From the NCBI RefSeq assembly GCF_014204895.1, contig NZ_JACHMF010000001.1, positions 7,502,001-7,566,000 on the forward strand: a DNA stretch of 64,000 nt, read 5' to 3'. This DNA comes from Paractinoplanes abujensis. GTDB lineage: Bacteria > Actinomycetota > Actinomycetes > Mycobacteriales > Micromonosporaceae. Below are positions 1 through 7,723 of the stretch, piece by piece. The position numbers and the translations under genes were made by a program. The notes beneath the pieces are model-generated. The model did no database searches. It was given only the letters and a program-made list of their open reading frames with translations, and was not told the origin of the DNA. The number at the start of each line of letters is the position of its first letter. Position 1 is the first letter of the stretch.

Positions 1-1
1 C

Positions 2-877
2 GGCCTGGCGGTCGCGCTCGCCTTCCGCGGCGGTCTGTTCAACATCGGCGCCCAGGGCCAGGCGGTCATCGGCTGCGTCACCGCCGGGGTAGCCGGCTTC
101 GCCATCGGGCTGCCGCCCGTCATCCACCTGATCGTCGCGCTGGCCGCCGGTGTGATCGGTGGCGCGCTCTGGGGCTTCGTGCCCGGCCTGCTCAAGGCCC
201 GCACCGGCGCCCACGAGGTGATCACCACGATCATGCTCAACTACACGGCGACGCTCTTCCTGGGCTGGCTGATCCTGCAGAACGGCGTGCAGGACCCGGA
301 CCGCACCGACGCGGTCAGCAAGACCATCGACTCCACCGCCGGGCTGCCCGCTCTGCCCGCCCCGCTGCGCGTGCACCTCGGCATCGTGCTCGCCGTGCTG
401 GCCACGGCCGGGGTGGCCTGGCTGATCAACCGCTCGTCGTTCGGCTTCGAGCTGCGCGCCGTGGGCGTCAACCCGCCCGCCGCCAAGACCGCGGGCATGA
501 GCGTGGCCCGCACGTACATCACGTTGATGGTCGTGGCCGGTGGCCTGGCCGGGCTCGGCGGCGCCGTGCAGGTGCTCGGCACCGCCGACCGGCTGACCGG
601 TCAGGTGGCGGGCAACATCGGCTTCGACGGCCTGCTGGTGGCCCTGCTCGGCCGCAACAAGCCGTGGGGCGTGCTGTTCGCCGCGATGCTCTACGGCGGC
701 CTGCGCGCGGGCGGCAACTTGATGCAGGTCGACGTGGGTGTCTCGCTCGAACTCGTCACCGTCCTGCAGGCCCTCATCGTCATCTTCATCGCGGCGCCCG
801 CCCTGGTGAAGTCGATCTTCCAGCTCCGCGATGCCCGCACCGCGCGGCTCGGCGCGTCCATGGCGAAGGGTTGGTGA
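2..877 (+). CDS. Nucleoside ABC transporter permease, 5'-truncated
   Basis: An open frame enters from the left edge and continues to a TGA, so the N-terminus lies outside the window. The first residues contain FNIGAQGQ, the conserved segment of the BmpA-associated permease family (YufP/NupP type; LivM/H-like fold), followed by several hydrophobic helices and a cytoplasmic loop. The family forms one half of the membrane channel of an importer for purine and pyrimidine nucleosides. Its stop overlaps the GTG of the next permease (GTGA), and cytidine deaminase and thymidine phosphorylase follow, which supports a nucleoside substrate. The ATPase and binding lipoprotein would be expected upstream, outside the window. 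Confidence 0.88.
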   Translation, partial: GLAVALAFRGGLFNIGAQGQAVIGCVTAGVAGFAIGLPPVIHLIVALAAGVIGGALWGFVPGLLKARTGAHEVITTIMLNYTATLFLGWLILQNGVQDPDRTDAVSKTIDSTAGLPALPAPLRVHLGIVLAVLATAGVAWLINRSSFGFELRAVGVNPPAAKTAGMSVARTYITLMVVAGGLAGLGGAVQVLGTADRLTGQVAGNIGFDGLLVALLGRNKPWGVLFAAMLYGGLRAGGNLMQVDVGVSLELVTVLQALIVIFIAAPALVKSIFQLRDARTARLGASMAKGW

Positions 878-2151
878 GCGGCGTGTCCACCGCAACCGTG
901 GAGGACCTGGCCGAGGCGACCGCGCCCACCAGGTTCTGGAACCGGCAGCGCCGCCTGGGCGCCGCCCTGGTCGTCATCGGCCTGATCGCCGCCGTGGTCT
1001 TCGGGTCGCTGGCCGAGTCGGCGACCGCCCGCTTCACCATCAGTGAGGACGCCGAGGGCGCCGCGCTGTCGATCAACGGCCAGCTCGGCGCCATCCTGTT
1101 CGGCATCGTCACGATCGCGGCCGGCGGCGCGCTGCTGGCCGGCGTGGCCACGCGCTGGCAGACCACGCTGCTCGTACTGGGCATCGTGACCTTCGTCTTC
1201 TCGTTCCTGTGCTGGCAGGTGGCCGGCAAGTTCCTGCCGCTGGTCGACACGGCCAGCGGCTCGCTGGAACTCGCGCTCCCGCTCATCCTGGGCGCCCTGG
1301 CCGGCGTGCTGTGCGAGCGCTCGGGCGTGGTCAACGTGGCCATCGAGGGCCAGTTCCTGATGGGCGCGTTCGGCGCCGCCCTGGTCGGCACGCTGGCCAC
1401 CAGCGTGTGGGCCGGCCTGATCAGCGCGGTCGTCGGCGGCGTCATCATCGCCTCGCTGCTGGCCGTGCTGGCCATCCGCTTCCTGGTCGACCAGGTCGTC
1501 GTCGGCATCGTGCTCAACCTGCTGGCCCTGGGCATCACCGGCTTCCTGTACGAGCGGCTCATGCAGCCCGACGCGCTGAAATACAACTCGCCGCCGCGGC
1601 TGCCCGAGTGGCGCATCCCCGGTCTGGCCGACATCCCCGTGATCGGACCCGTGCTGTTCGAGACCAACCTGCTGGTCTGGCTGGCGCTGGCCCTGGTCGT
1701 CGTGATCCACCTCGGCCTCACCCGGACCCGCTGGGGCCTGCGCACGCGGGCCGTCGGCGAGCACCCCACCGCGGCCGACACGGTCGGCGTCCGGGTGCGC
1801 GGCCTGCGCTACATGAACGTGCTGCTGGGCGGGGTCGTGGCCGGGGCCGGCGGGGCGTACTTCACGCTCGTCTCGACCGGCGCGTTCAACAAGAACATGA
1901 CCGCCGGTGCCGGCTTCATCGCGCTGGCCGCCCTGATCTTCGGCCGGTGGACCCCGTTCGGCGCGCTGGGTGCGGCCCTGTTCTTCGGCTTCGCCCAGAA
2001 GCTGGCGAACTACCTGAGCGCGGTCGGCAGCCCGGTGCCCAACCAGTTCCTCAACATGCTGCCGTACATCGCCACCATCATCGCCGTGGCCGGTCTGGTC
2101 GGCCGGGTCCGGGCGCCCGCCGCCGACGGCGTGCCCTACGTGAAAAGCTGA
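874..2151 (+). CDS. Nucleoside ABC transporter permease, second subunit
   Basis: A polytopic membrane protein of 425 residues if started at the GTG that overlaps the preceding stop. The motif CERSGVVNVAIEG, around residue 145, is characteristic of the YufQ/NupQ permease that pairs with a YufP-type subunit. An N-terminal stretch of about 130 residues with two extra hydrophobic helices precedes the conserved permease domain. The frame stays open further upstream inside the first permease, but that extension is arginine-rich shadow sequence, so the overlapping GTG was preferred. It forms an operon with cdd, which begins 5 bases after its stop. Substrate is inferred from the neighbours. Confidence 0.87.
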   Translation: MSGVSTATVEDLAEATAPTRFWNRQRRLGAALVVIGLIAAVVFGSLAESATARFTISEDAEGAALSINGQLGAILFGIVTIAAGGALLAGVATRWQTTLLVLGIVTFVFSFLCWQVAGKFLPLVDTASGSLELALPLILGALAGVLCERSGVVNVAIEGQFLMGAFGAALVGTLATSVWAGLISAVVGGVIIASLLAVLAIRFLVDQVVVGIVLNLLALGITGFLYERLMQPDALKYNSPPRLPEWRIPGLADIPVIGPVLFETNLLVWLALALVVVIHLGLTRTRWGLRTRAVGEHPTAADTVGVRVRGLRYMNVLLGGVVAGAGGAYFTLVSTGAFNKNMTAGAGFIALAALIFGRWTPFGALGAALFFGFAQKLANYLSAVGSPVPNQFLNMLPYIATIIAVAGLVGRVRAPAADGVPYVKS

Positions 2152-2156
2152 GTTCC

Positions 2157-2867
2157 ATGGAGATCGACTGGGCTGGTCTGCGCGCCGCGGCGACCGAGGC
2201 CATGCGGCACGCGTACGCGCCATATTCCGACTTCCCGGTCGGGGCGGCGGCACTGGTGGACGACGGCCGTGTGGTCGTCGGCTGCAACGTGGAGAACGCC
2301 TCGTACGGCGTGGGTCTGTGCGCCGAGTGCGGGCTGGTCAGCCAGCTGCACATGACCGGTGGCGGCCGGCTGGTGGCGTTCTCGTGCGTCGACGCCACCG
2401 GCAACCCGCTGATGCCGTGCGGCCGCTGCCGCCAGCTGCTGTGGGAGAACGGCGGGCCCGAGCTGCTCGTCGAGTGGCACACCGGGCCGCTGCGGATGGC
2501 CGAACTGCTGCCGCACGCGTTCGGCTTCGAGGACCTGGAACGGGTCAACAACCTCAAAACCGGCCCCGAGGTCCCCGCCGAGCTGGCCAAATGGCGCGGC
2601 CGGGGCACCGTTTTCGTGCACCCCGACCTGTCCGGCGGCGAGACTGTCTGGACGTGCTACTGGGAGCGGTCCGGGGGCAACACCGACGCCGAGAAGGGCG
2701 TGCTCGAGGAGGGTCCGAACTTCGCCTCTGCGGCCCAAGCGGTGGCGTGGGGGCGCGTGCGCACGCCACGGATCGTGGTCGTGGACGCCGACGGTGCGCT
2801 CGCGTGGGCCGGCGAAGGGCCGGCTCCCGAGGGCATCCCGGCGACGTGGGAGGACAAAGATGAGTGA
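2157..2867 (+). CDS. cdd: Cytidine deaminase with C-terminal extension
   Basis: Converts cytidine and deoxycytidine to uridine and deoxyuridine. Residues 1-130 hold the complete fold: substrate-binding NVENASYG, zinc and catalytic motif CAECG, and the second zinc motif MPCGRCRQ. Stand-alone tetrameric cytidine deaminases have about 130 residues; this one has 236. The extra 100 residues (from about FEDLERVNN) contain several tryptophans and a strand-like segment TPRIVVVDADG, and I do not recognise them. The gene starts at ATG 5 bases after the permease stop and overlaps deoA by 8 bases, so the two are translationally coupled. Confidence 0.92.
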   Translation: MEIDWAGLRAAATEAMRHAYAPYSDFPVGAAALVDDGRVVVGCNVENASYGVGLCAECGLVSQLHMTGGGRLVAFSCVDATGNPLMPCGRCRQLLWENGGPELLVEWHTGPLRMAELLPHAFGFEDLERVNNLKTGPEVPAELAKWRGRGTVFVHPDLSGGETVWTCYWERSGGNTDAEKGVLEEGPNFASAAQAVAWGRVRTPRIVVVDADGALAWAGEGPAPEGIPATWEDKDE

Positions 2868-4137
2868 GTTCGCCGCGGTCGACGTGATCCGGGCCAAGCG
2901 CGACGGCGCCGCGCTGAGCGACGCCCAGATCGACTGGGTCGTCGACGCGTACACCAGGGGCGAGGTGGCCGACGAGCAAATGTCCGCTCTGGCCATGGCG
3001 ATCCTGCTGCGCGGCATGACGCCGGCCGAGATCGCCCGCTGGACCGCCGCCATGATCGCGAGCGGGGAGCGGCTCGACCTCTCCGCGGTCACCCGCCCGA
3101 CCGCCGACAAGCACAGCACCGGCGGCGTCGGCGACAAGATCACGCTGCCGCTGACCCCGCTGGTCGCCGCGTGCGGGGCCGCCGTGCCCCAGCTCTCCGG
3201 CCGCGGTCTCGGTCACACCGGGGGCACCCTCGACAAGCTGGAGTCGATCCCGGGCTGGCGCGCGTCGATCAGCAACGACGAGTTCAAGCGTCAGCTGCAG
3301 GACATCGGCGCGGTCATCTGCGCGGCCGGCGACGGCCTGGCCCCGGCCGACCGCAAGCTCTACGCCCTGCGCGACGTCACCGGCACGGTCGAGGCGATCC
3401 CGCTGATCGCCAGCTCGATCATGAGCAAGAAGATCGCCGAGGGCACCGGTGCGCTGGTGCTCGACGTCAAGGTCGGCTCCGGCGCGTTCATGAAGGACCT
3501 GGAGACCGCCCGCGAACTGGCCCGCACGATGGTGCGGCTGGGCCAGGACAGCGGCGTCAACACGATCGCGCTGCTGACCGACATGAGCACTCCGCTCGGC
3601 CTCGCCGTCGGCAACGCGCTCGAAGTCACCGAGTCGGTCGAGGTGCTGGCCGGCGGCGGACCGTCCGATGTGGTGGAGCTCACTGTCGCCCTGGCCCGCG
3701 AGATGCTCACCGCGGCCGGGATCGACGCCGACCCGGCCAAGGTGCTCGAATCCGGCGCCGCGATGGACACCTGGCGCGCGATGATCAGCGCCCAGGGCGG
3801 CGACCCCGACGCTCCGCTTCCCGTGGCGCGCGAGAACGAAGTGCTGCGGGCCGCGACCGACGGCATCGTGAGCTCGGTCGACGCGTACGGGATCGGGGTT
3901 GCGGCCTGGCGTCTGGGAGCCGGCCGGGCCCGCAAGGAAGACCCGGTCAGCTTTGGCGCGGGGGTGCTGCTCAAGGTCAAACCGGGTGACGAGGTGCGCG
4001 CCGGCGACGTGCTGCTGGAGCTGCGCGCGGACGATCCGCTCCGGATCCCCGCGGCCCGCGCGACGGCGGCCGAAGCGGTCGTCATCGGTGCGGAGCGACC
4101 TACTTCTACAAATTTGGTGCTCGACCGCATAGCCTGA
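2860..4137 (+). CDS. deoA: Thymidine phosphorylase
   Basis: Phosphorolysis of thymidine (and probably deoxyuridine or uridine) to the free base and (deoxy)ribose 1-phosphate. The family signature DKHSTGGVGDK lies near residue 82, and the N-terminal all-alpha domain, the glycine-rich phosphate-binding region (SGRGLGHTGGTLDKLE) and a C-terminal domain are in order. At 425 residues it is the usual size for bacterial pyrimidine-nucleoside phosphorylases. The ATG lies within the last codons of cdd (8-base overlap). The product deoxyribose phosphate feeds deoC at 22.5-23.4 kb. A pyrimidine-nucleoside phosphorylase with wider specificity (pdp) is an alternative name. Confidence 0.92.
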   Translation: MSEFAAVDVIRAKRDGAALSDAQIDWVVDAYTRGEVADEQMSALAMAILLRGMTPAEIARWTAAMIASGERLDLSAVTRPTADKHSTGGVGDKITLPLTPLVAACGAAVPQLSGRGLGHTGGTLDKLESIPGWRASISNDEFKRQLQDIGAVICAAGDGLAPADRKLYALRDVTGTVEAIPLIASSIMSKKIAEGTGALVLDVKVGSGAFMKDLETARELARTMVRLGQDSGVNTIALLTDMSTPLGLAVGNALEVTESVEVLAGGGPSDVVELTVALAREMLTAAGIDADPAKVLESGAAMDTWRAMISAQGGDPDAPLPVARENEVLRAATDGIVSSVDAYGIGVAAWRLGAGRARKEDPVSFGAGVLLKVKPGDEVRAGDVLLELRADDPLRIPAARATAAEAVVIGAERPTSTNLVLDRIA

Positions 4138-4143
4138 CGCACC

Positions 4144-4824
4144 ATGCAGAAGGCCGCACCCGACCCGCGCGCCGTTCGCGAGGCCAGCCTCGACGAGCTG
4201 GCCCGCCTCGGGTTGCCCCTGCCACCGCCCGGCTTCCCGCTGATCTGGGAGCCGGGCGACAAGGTGGAGCTGCGCCCGACCCCCGACATCGAAGCCCGGG
4301 CCGCGGTGCTGCACGTCGTCGTGGCTCGCTGCTTCGGCATGCCGACCGAGGCCGCGATGAGCTGGCTGCTCGGCTCACGCCTGGTCGACCTGGTCACCCC
4401 GCCGGAATGGCAGTTCGTGATCGGGGCCAAAGGCGACCACCGCTCGTTCGTGCTGCACCACGACGCCGTGTTCGCGCTGGCCTGGCTGCTGGGACTGAGC
4501 CGGCACCTGGACCCGACCGCCCCACCGGAGGAGCGGCTGATGTCGCAGATGCCCGATCTGCCGGCGGGGGAGACGTACGGGAACTGGCGGTCCCGGTCGC
4601 TCATGTCGCCGCGGGATCCGATCGAGGCGGCCGTGCTGCTCGATCTCTACTACTGCCTCGACTGGGCCTTTCAGGAGGCTGAGCAGGCGGGGCTGCAACT
4701 GCCGGGTGAGGTCGACGGGAACGCGATCGGGCAGCGGAGGTGGGCGTTGGAGTGGGCGGTGGTCTTCGACGGCCCGTACCACGACAAGCCGGCGGACTGG
4801 GAAGAAGTGGACTTGTCCGTATAA
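4144..4824 (+). CDS. DUF4272-type protein of unknown function
   Basis: A soluble protein of 226 residues. The arrangement of an early LHVVVAR helix, a central ALAWLLGLSRHLDP segment, the LLDLYYCLDWAFQEAE helix and a terminal QRRWALEWAVV ending in an acidic dWeev motif matches the DUF4272 family as I remember it. No catalytic motif is evident. It follows deoA by 6 bases and could be the last gene of the nucleoside operon. A TAGCCT box at 4130-4135 ends 8 bases before the ATG, so it may also have its own nearly leaderless promoter. Confidence 0.6.
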   Translation: MQKAAPDPRAVREASLDELARLGLPLPPPGFPLIWEPGDKVELRPTPDIEARAAVLHVVVARCFGMPTEAAMSWLLGSRLVDLVTPPEWQFVIGAKGDHRSFVLHHDAVFALAWLLGLSRHLDPTAPPEERLMSQMPDLPAGETYGNWRSRSLMSPRDPIEAAVLLDLYYCLDWAFQEAEQAGLQLPGEVDGNAIGQRRWALEWAVVFDGPYHDKPADWEEVDLSV

Positions 4825-5005
4825 CCAAGATCAAGATCTGGATGTCCCGGCGGGGTGGTGGGTGACGGACCGTCGCTCCCGCGGGGGCCGCGACACGATG
4901 AGCTGGCCGCTGACGCGTCCAGAACGCTCATCGCGCCGCGGCGACGTGCGTGAGTGGTTGCGCCCAAAAATCCAAAGACCAAAACCCAGTCCTAGCTCGA
5001 ACCGC

Positions 5006-5351
5006 ACAGAAGCCGAGCTCGGCCGCCCGTAGGCTCAGCCCAGCGGCTCACAGGCCGAGCCCAGCCGATCGAGCCCAGCCGCTCATGGGCCGAGCCCCGC
5101 GGCCATAGGCCGAGCCCAGCCGCTCATAGGTCGGGCCGCTCAGGGGTCGAGCCGCCCACAGGCCGAGCCCAGCCGCCCCGGAAGCAGATCCCAGCCGCCC
5201 GTAGGCCGAGCCCAGCCGGCCCCTGGAAGCAGAGCCCGGCCGCCCCGGGAAGCCGGACCCGGACCCGCCTGTAAGCCGGGCCCGCCCGGAGGCCGGACCT
5301 GCCCGGAAGCCGGACCTGCCCGGAAGCCGGACCTGCCCGGAATCCGGGCTC
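5006..5351. repeat. Degenerate GC-rich tandem repeat tract in a gene-free interval
   Basis: The 562 bases between the DUF4272 gene and the converging rRNA methyltransferase (4825-5386) hold no convincing gene. From about 5006 the sequence is built from loose copies of a roughly 20-base unit resembling AGGCCGAGCCCAGCCGCTC, with variable spacing. From 5284 to 5351 it changes to four head-to-tail copies of a 17-base unit, GCCCGGAAGCCGGACCT; copies two and three are identical, the first differs at one base and the last has diverged. A function, for instance in transcription termination between convergent genes, is not evident. Confidence 0.7.
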
Positions 5352-5386
5352 TTCTACCGGCGGCGAATCTCAGCCGGACAAAAGCC

Positions 5387-6187
5387 TCACAGCGGGCGAT
5401 ACGTCGTCAGCTGGACGGAGGCGGTGACCTGACCGGGCGTGGCCGGGACGTCGGGCACGTGGTGGGCGCTCGGGGTCATGCCGATCAACGTGCGGGTCTC
5501 GTCCCCGGTCAATTCCAGGTCGCGCCTCAGAACCAGCGACGCGATCGGCTCGAAGCGCGGGCTCAATGCATCATGCACCCGCACCTCTTTATCCGGGTCG
5601 ACCTGGATCAGACCATAGGCGGCGATCAACTCGTGCAGATGATCCGGAGCAGGAGTCACGACCAGCAGGACGCCGTCCGGGCGGAGCACCCGGTGGAACT
5701 CGGCGCCGTTGCGAGGGGCGAAGACATTGAGGATGACGTCGGCCACCCCGTCGGCCAGGGGCAGGGGGCGCCACAAATCGGTCAGCACCGCCGCGGCGCG
5801 GCCGTGGGATCGAGCCGCTCGGCGCAGTGCCGGCTTGGAGACGTCGAGACCCAGACCGGTCGCGGCCGGCGCCGAGTCGAGCGCCCGGGCCAGGTAGCGG
5901 CCGGTGCCTACGCCCGCGTCGACGATCAGGCCCGCGACGCCTGCCACGGCTGCGGCCAGTGCGTCGGCGATGAAGTCGTAGTGGCCCGCGCTCAGGAACT
6001 CGGCGCGGTCGGCGACCATCTCCGCGGTGTCGCCCACGTGCGGCATGCGGCCCGCGGTGAGGTCGGCGTACCCCTGTTTGGCCATGTCGAAGCTGTGCCC
6101 GGCGGGGCAGCGGAGCGACCGTTCCACGCGTTCGAGGCCCTGCCGGCAAAGCGGGCATCGCAGGTACGGCAATGCTCCGTCGATCAT
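5387..6187 (-). CDS. rlmA: RlmA/TlrB-type 23S rRNA guanine-N1 methyltransferase
   Basis: An S-adenosylmethionine-dependent methyltransferase of 266 residues. The N-terminus has the zinc knuckle of the RlmA family, CPLC at residues 10-13 followed by CPAGH, the FDMAKQGYADL motif and then a class I fold with the SAM-binding loop VDAGVGTGRYLA. RlmA(I) modifies G745 and RlmA(II)/TlrB G748 in helix 35 of 23S rRNA; the latter confers tylosin resistance. Which base is used cannot be told from sequence alone. The ATG at 6187 directly precedes the zinc knuckle; the frame extends 14 codons further but that part looks non-coding. It is divergent from add, with only 26 bases between the start codons. Confidence 0.82.
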   Translation of the reverse strand: MIDGALPYLRCPLCRQGLERVERSLRCPAGHSFDMAKQGYADLTAGRMPHVGDTAEMVADRAEFLSAGHYDFIADALAAAVAGVAGLIVDAGVGTGRYLARALDSAPAATGLGLDVSKPALRRAARSHGRAAAVLTDLWRPLPLADGVADVILNVFAPRNGAEFHRVLRPDGVLLVVTPAPDHLHELIAAYGLIQVDPDKEVRVHDALSPRFEPIASLVLRRDLELTGDETRTLIGMTPSAHHVPDVPATPGQVTASVQLTTYRPL

Positions 6188-6201
6188 TGGTCCCCTGCCT
6201 C

Positions 6202-6207
6202 TAGGCT
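6202..6207 (+). promoter_or_regulatory. -10 box of add, predicted leaderless
   Basis: TAGGCT followed by exactly 6 bases and the ATG of add. No Shine-Dalgarno sequence lies between, so transcription probably begins at or next to the start codon. Confidence 0.55.
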
Positions 6208-6213
6208 CGTCTG

Positions 6214-7299
6214 ATGGCCGCCATCGCATTCTCCGACATCGTCCCGGCGCCGAAGGCGCTGCTGCACGACCATCTCGACGGTGGCCTGCGCCCCGCCACG
6301 ATCATCGAGCTGGCCGAGCGGGTGGGCCACGAGTTGCCCGCCACCGACCCGGCCGCGCTGGGCGAGTGGTTCGTCGCCGCGGCCGACTCCGGCTCGCTGG
6401 AACGCTACCTGGAGACGTTCGCGCACACCGTCGCGGTGATGCAGACCGTGGAGGGCCTGCATCGGGTGGCCAAGGAGTGCGCGCTCGACCTGGCCGCCGA
6501 CGGCGTCGTCTACGCCGAGGTCCGGTACGCGCCGGAGCAGCACCTCGAGCGCGGCCTGTCGCTCGACGAGGTGGTCGAGGCGGTCAACGCGGGCTTCGCC
6601 GAGGGCGCTGCCGAGGCCGCCGCGCAGGGCACCCCGATCCGGGTCGGCGTGTTGCTGACCGCGATGCGGCACGCGGCCCGCTCGCAGGAGATCGCCGAGC
6701 TGTCCGTGCGGTTCCGGGACGCGGGTGTGGTCGGTTTCGACATCGCCGGGGCCGAGGCCGGTTTCCCGCCCACCCGGCACCTCGACGCCTTCGAGTACCT
6801 CCAGCGTGAGAATTTCCACTTCACCATCCACGCAGGTGAGGCCTTCGGTCTGCCGTCGATCTGGCAGGCCATCCAGTGGTGCGGCGCCGACCGGCTGGGT
6901 CACGGCGTGCGGCTGGTCGACGACATCACCGGCACCGCGGCCGGCGGCGACGTGGTGCTGGGCCGCCTCGCGGCGTACGTGCGGGACAAGCGCATCCCGC
7001 TCGAGCTGTGCCCGTCGTCGAATGTGCAGACGGGCGCGGCTTCCTCGATCGCCGAGCATCCGATCGGTCTGCTGCACGATCTGCGCTTCCGGGTCACCGT
7101 CAACACCGACAACCGGCTGATGAGCGGCACGTCGATGTCCCGCGAGATGGCGCTGCTGTCGGAGGCGTTCGGGTGGGGCTGGAGCGACCTGCAGTGGCTG
7201 ACGATCAACGCCATGAAGTCGGCTTTCATCCCGTACGACGAACGGCTGGCCATCATCAATGACCTGATCAAGCCGGGGTACGCGAAGCTGATGGGCTAG
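6214..7299 (+). CDS. add: Adenosine deaminase
   Basis: Hydrolytic deamination of adenosine and deoxyadenosine to inosine and deoxyinosine. A 361-residue amidohydrolase-fold (TIM barrel) protein with all metal and catalytic motifs in order: [10 protein letters not shown] near residue 20 (two zinc histidines), HAGEA near 210 (zinc His and catalytic Glu), GHGV near 235, CPSSNVQTG near 275, and [10 protein letters not shown] near 300 (catalytic Asp). Length is normal for the family. It stands alone as a leaderless gene, separate from the cdd-deoA operon, but belongs to the same salvage pathway. Confidence 0.94.
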   Translation: MAAIAFSDIVPAPKALLHDHLDGGLRPATIIELAERVGHELPATDPAALGEWFVAAADSGSLERYLETFAHTVAVMQTVEGLHRVAKECALDLAADGVVYAEVRYAPEQHLERGLSLDEVVEAVNAGFAEGAAEAAAQGTPIRVGVLLTAMRHAARSQEIAELSVRFRDAGVVGFDIAGAEAGFPPTRHLDAFEYLQRENFHFTIHAGEAFGLPSIWQAIQWCGADRLGHGVRLVDDITGTAAGGDVVLGRLAAYVRDKRIPLELCPSSNVQTGAASSIAEHPIGLLHDLRFRVTVNTDNRLMSGTSMSREMALLSEAFGWGWSDLQWLTINAMKSAFIPYDERLAIINDLIKPGYAKLMG

Positions 7300-7723
7300 C
7301 GGCACAAGACTGTTACATCTCGCACTCCGGCCAGCGACATTGCCGGTTCGGCGACACTGATCATCCGTTCGGCCAGAATGGTCCCTACAAACACTGCGAA
7401 ATCCGGCATCTCACCTTGCCGATCGTTCGCAACCGCGACATCGTTCCTCCTGCCGCGATCCTTTACGATCGTGCGCGGTCGTATCGGCGTACCCCCGCGC
7501 CGGCCCGGCCCGACAGAGTGACACTGAGAAAAGTTCACATCTACCGACCGTGATATTGATCGGCGACGTGGAAGCAACATCGCGTCACACAACCGGTCCG
7601 TGTCCGGCGGCCCTTTCTCTTTGACACTCGTCGTGATGGAATCTCGGGGGCCCGACGCGGCAGTCGGCCGTGTGTGGCGCCCGGTGAGCCGAGTGCCGGG
7701 GCCCGAAACAGGAGGACGGTGAC
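7300..7723. other. Non-coding interval upstream of the conservon
   Basis: No gene is supported in these 424 bases; the only open frames are short and arginine-rich. The interval is less GC-rich than its flanks and presumably holds the conservon promoter, but I cannot pick a -35/-10 pair with confidence. The last bases contain a perfect AGGAGG (7710-7715) 8 bases before the GTG of the sensor kinase. Confidence 0.6.

Noticed and set aside
4825..5032. Small protein after the DUF4272 gene
   Set aside because: The open frame has Ser/Arg-rich shadow character, no ribosome-binding site, and runs into the repeat tract.
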